From JARIHD01 sp964610985 (GTDB lineage Bacteria; Patescibacteriota; Saccharimonadia; Saccharimonadales; UBA4665): a DNA stretch of 25,420 bases. The notes under the pieces were generated by a model that searched no databases, was not told the origin of the DNA, and saw nothing but the letters and a program-made list of their open reading frames with translations. Positions 24,051 to 25,420 of this stretch are shown here, piece after piece. The position numbers were made by a program, and so were the translations under genes. Position 1 is the first letter of the stretch; every line of letters begins with the position of its first letter. The stretch is taken from assembly GCA_964610985.1 (NCBI GenBank), contig CAZSZJ010000018.1, forward strand, positions 1 to 25,420, read 5' to 3'.

Positions 24051-24082
24051 TTTAGTTTCTTTGGGTCGGCTAGAGCCGGTCT

Positions 24083-25264
24083 TTATTCGCCGTGTTCTTC
24101 GATGGCTTCGAGCAAGCTGTTTTCGAGTTCGCTCTTCTTTTTGAGTTTTGGAGCAATCGGCTTTATGGGTGCTTCTTTTTTATCGGTTTTGTTACTGTTG
24201 TCGGCAGCAATAGGCGTGACTGTCTTATCGGCAGCAATGTCGAGTTCGTAGCCGGTCAGTTTGCTAGCAAGCCGGACATTTTGGCCACCTTTACCGATGG
24301 CAATACTCAGCTGGTCTTCGGGGACTAAAACCTTAGCCTTTTTGCCTTCGGCATCCAGTTCGACACGGGCGACTTTGGTAGGGCTGAGTGCATTAGTGAT
24401 GTAGGATACTGGATTTTCGTCCCATACAATGATGTCGATCTTTTCCTGTTCACCTATTTCGCTCATGACGGCGTTCACGCGCGTACCGTGCCCGCCGACG
24501 AATGTGCCGACCGGGTCTACGCCAGGAACAGTGCTGTGTACGGCAAGCTTGGTGCGGACCCCGGCTTCGCGGGCAATGCCCTTAATCTCAACGGCTCCAT
24601 TGTCCATCTCGGGCACTTCAGCGCGGAACAGCCATTCGATAAACTGCGTGCTGCCGCGAGAAACGACCAACTGAGGGCCACGCGGGCCGCGTTCGACGTC
24701 CTTTAGGTACACCTTGAGGCGTTGGCCAGGGTAGTAACGCTCGCCTTGGATTTGTTCGCTGCGAGGCATGATACCCTGAGCTTTGCCAAGTTCCATGCGC
24801 ACGATGTTGCCCTCGACGCGACCAACGAGTGCGTTGATAACGGTTCCGATCTTGTCCTGGAATTCGCTCATTACGATTTCGCGCTCAGCTTCGCGGAGGC
24901 GTTGCAAGATAACCTGCTTGGCGGTTTGGGCTGCCACGCGGCCGAAGTTGTTGACAGTGTCGTGGGTTTCGACCATGTCGCCAAGAACGACGTTCTTTTT
25001 CATAGCCTGGGCATCGGTCAAACTGATTTCATAAGCTGCGTTTTCGACATTTTCAACCACTTCTTTGGCAACGTAGGCGTCGACTTCACCGGTGTTAAGG
25101 TTCATGGTTACGCGAACTTCTTGCTCGCGTTCGCCGTAATCGCGGCGGTAAGCGGCAGCCAGTGCCTGTTCAACAACCTCTTGTACGGTTTCTTCGGGTA
25201 AATTCTTTTCTTCGGCGATGGCGCGGATGGCCAGTGCCAGCTGTTTCATGTCTAAATCCTGCAT
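24083..25264 (-). CDS. nusA: Transcription termination/antitermination factor NusA
   Basis: NusA binds RNA polymerase and nascent RNA and modulates pausing, termination and antitermination. The 393-residue product has the N-terminal polymerase-binding domain (about 1-130), an S1 domain (about 135-200), KH1 with GGHG (257-260) and KH2 with GKGG (324-327). It then has a short Lys-rich linker and an acidic end (LENSLLEAIEEHGE) in place of the acidic repeats of E. coli NusA. The ATG at 25264 has AAGGA 8 nt upstream; an ATG five codons later also has an AGGA and could be used. The leader contains a promoter followed at once by a terminator, which suggests attenuation. clpC follows on the same strand with its own HrcA-controlled promoter. 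Confidence 0.97.
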   Translation of the reverse strand: MQDLDMKQLALAIRAIAEEKNLPEETVQEVVEQALAAAYRRDYGEREQEVRVTMNLNTGEVDAYVAKEVVENVENAAYEISLTDAQAMKKNVVLGDMVETHDTVNNFGRVAAQTAKQVILQRLREAEREIVMSEFQDKIGTVINALVGRVEGNIVRMELGKAQGIMPRSEQIQGERYYPGQRLKVYLKDVERGPRGPQLVVSRGSTQFIEWLFRAEVPEMDNGAVEIKGIAREAGVRTKLAVHSTVPGVDPVGTFVGGHGTRVNAVMSEIGEQEKIDIIVWDENPVSYITNALSPTKVARVELDAEGKKAKVLVPEDQLSIAIGKGGQNVRLASKLTGYELDIAADKTVTPIAADNSNKTDKKEAPIKPIAPKLKKKSELENSLLEAIEEHGE

Positions 25265-25317
25265 GATTTTGGTCCTTTCTTGTTATGTAAACACATCTTT
25301 TTTAAGAGTCTGATACG

Positions 25318-25342
25318 AAAAAAGCCGACCGCTGTGGCCGAC
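25318..25342 (-). terminator. Rho-independent terminator in the nusA leader
   Basis: On the minus strand GTCGGCC pairs with GGTCGGC (7 bp, two G-U pairs) around the loop ACAGC, followed directly by six T. It lies between a good promoter and the nusA start. An outer AAGAGT/ACTCTT repeat (25347-25352 with 25304-25309) encloses it. Confidence 0.7.
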
Positions 25343-25354
25343 CTGAACTCTTTA

Positions 25355-25383
25355 AATATACTACGAAGTAAATGCTGAGTCAA
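25355..25383 (-). promoter_or_regulatory. Promoter upstream of nusA
   Basis: On the minus strand TTGACT (25378-25383) is followed after exactly 17 nt by TATATT (25355-25360). The predicted start is near 25348, only about 6 nt before the terminator stem. No comparably good promoter is seen between the terminator and nusA. Confidence 0.65.
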
Positions 25384-25386
25384 ATA

Positions 25387-25420
25387 CTACTGCGTCAGCC
25401 TATCGTGTAACTCCTGCGTA
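25387..25420 (-). CDS. Possible 3' end of an upstream gene (partial)
   Basis: One minus-strand frame reads TQELHDRLTQ and then stops with TAG at 25387-25389, four bases before the -35 hexamer of the nusA promoter. In many bacteria rimP precedes nusA, but ten residues are far too few to identify it. Other frames cannot be excluded. Confidence 0.25.
   Translation of the reverse strand, partial: TQELHDRLTQ

Noticed and set aside
24054..24085. CGGC/GCCG hairpin just after nusA as a terminator
   Set aside because: The stem is only 4 bp and no T-run follows; read-through into clpC remains possible.
1..25420. Alternative genetic code (TGA as Gly or Trp), CRISPR arrays, insertion sequences
   Set aside because: TGA is used as the stop of two genes with sensible lengths and is not needed inside any frame; no spaced repeats, transposase frames or terminal inverted repeats were seen.

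Overview
This window looks like a chromosomal housekeeping region from a Candidate Phyla Radiation (Patescibacteria) bacterium, most plausibly a Saccharibacteria-type (TM7) genome. That placement is inferred from the compact, mostly single-copy gene set, the many lineage-style hypothetical genes and the near 50% GC. I could not run a phylogeny. TGA terminates at least two clear genes (the HEMLH-protein gene and the phospholipase-like gene), so the code is standard and SR1/Gracilibacteria-type recoding is excluded. No phage, insertion sequence, CRISPR array or other mobile DNA was seen.

Layout, left to right. The 5' two-thirds of rpoB (minus strand, cut by the window edge) lies behind a consensus promoter and a leader of about 190 nt. 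A GNAT-like acetyltransferase gene follows. Then come clpP with a perfect CIRCE operator, a small unknown gene with a near-leaderless promoter, trigger factor (tig) and hisS, all on the minus strand. On the plus strand are a patatin-like lipase, a small unknown gene and a multi-TM membrane protein, with a minus-strand tRNA-Leu(UAG) between the last two. A minus-strand block follows: tyrS, a class I methyltransferase, and a coupled cluster recG / phospholipase-C-fold protein / rsmD. A bifunctional penicillin-binding protein is divergent from tyrS on the plus strand and ends at a strong bidirectional terminator. The last minus-strand block is nusA, clpC (second perfect CIRCE), a membrane-anchored HEMLH metallopeptidase-like protein, radA and an overlapping PIN-TRAM gene.

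How the genes work together. ClpC and ClpP should form one protease: ClpC carries an FGF tripeptide where the ClpP-docking loop is expected. Although the genes are about 20 kb apart, both have a 27-bp CIRCE whose spacer contains the -35 hexamer, so one HrcA repressor probably controls both. Trigger factor adds nascent-chain folding. RpoB and NusA belong to transcription, hisS, tyrS, tRNA-Leu and rsmD to translation, and recG and radA to recombination and repair.

The most striking regulatory features are the two CIRCE/-35 composite promoters, a promoter-plus-terminator arrangement in the nusA leader that suggests attenuation, and a recurring gene-start architecture. In that architecture a -10 hexamer lies only 6-11 nt before the start codon with no Shine-Dalgarno sequence, which predicts that about half of the genes are leaderless or nearly so. 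Protein-level oddities are a TyrRS whose HIGH motif reads TIGN, a PBP with eight extracytoplasmic cysteines and an Ig-like tail, and a YacL-type PIN-TRAM protein reduced to one membrane helix. No clearly new multi-gene system is visible; the novelty here is mainly regulatory.
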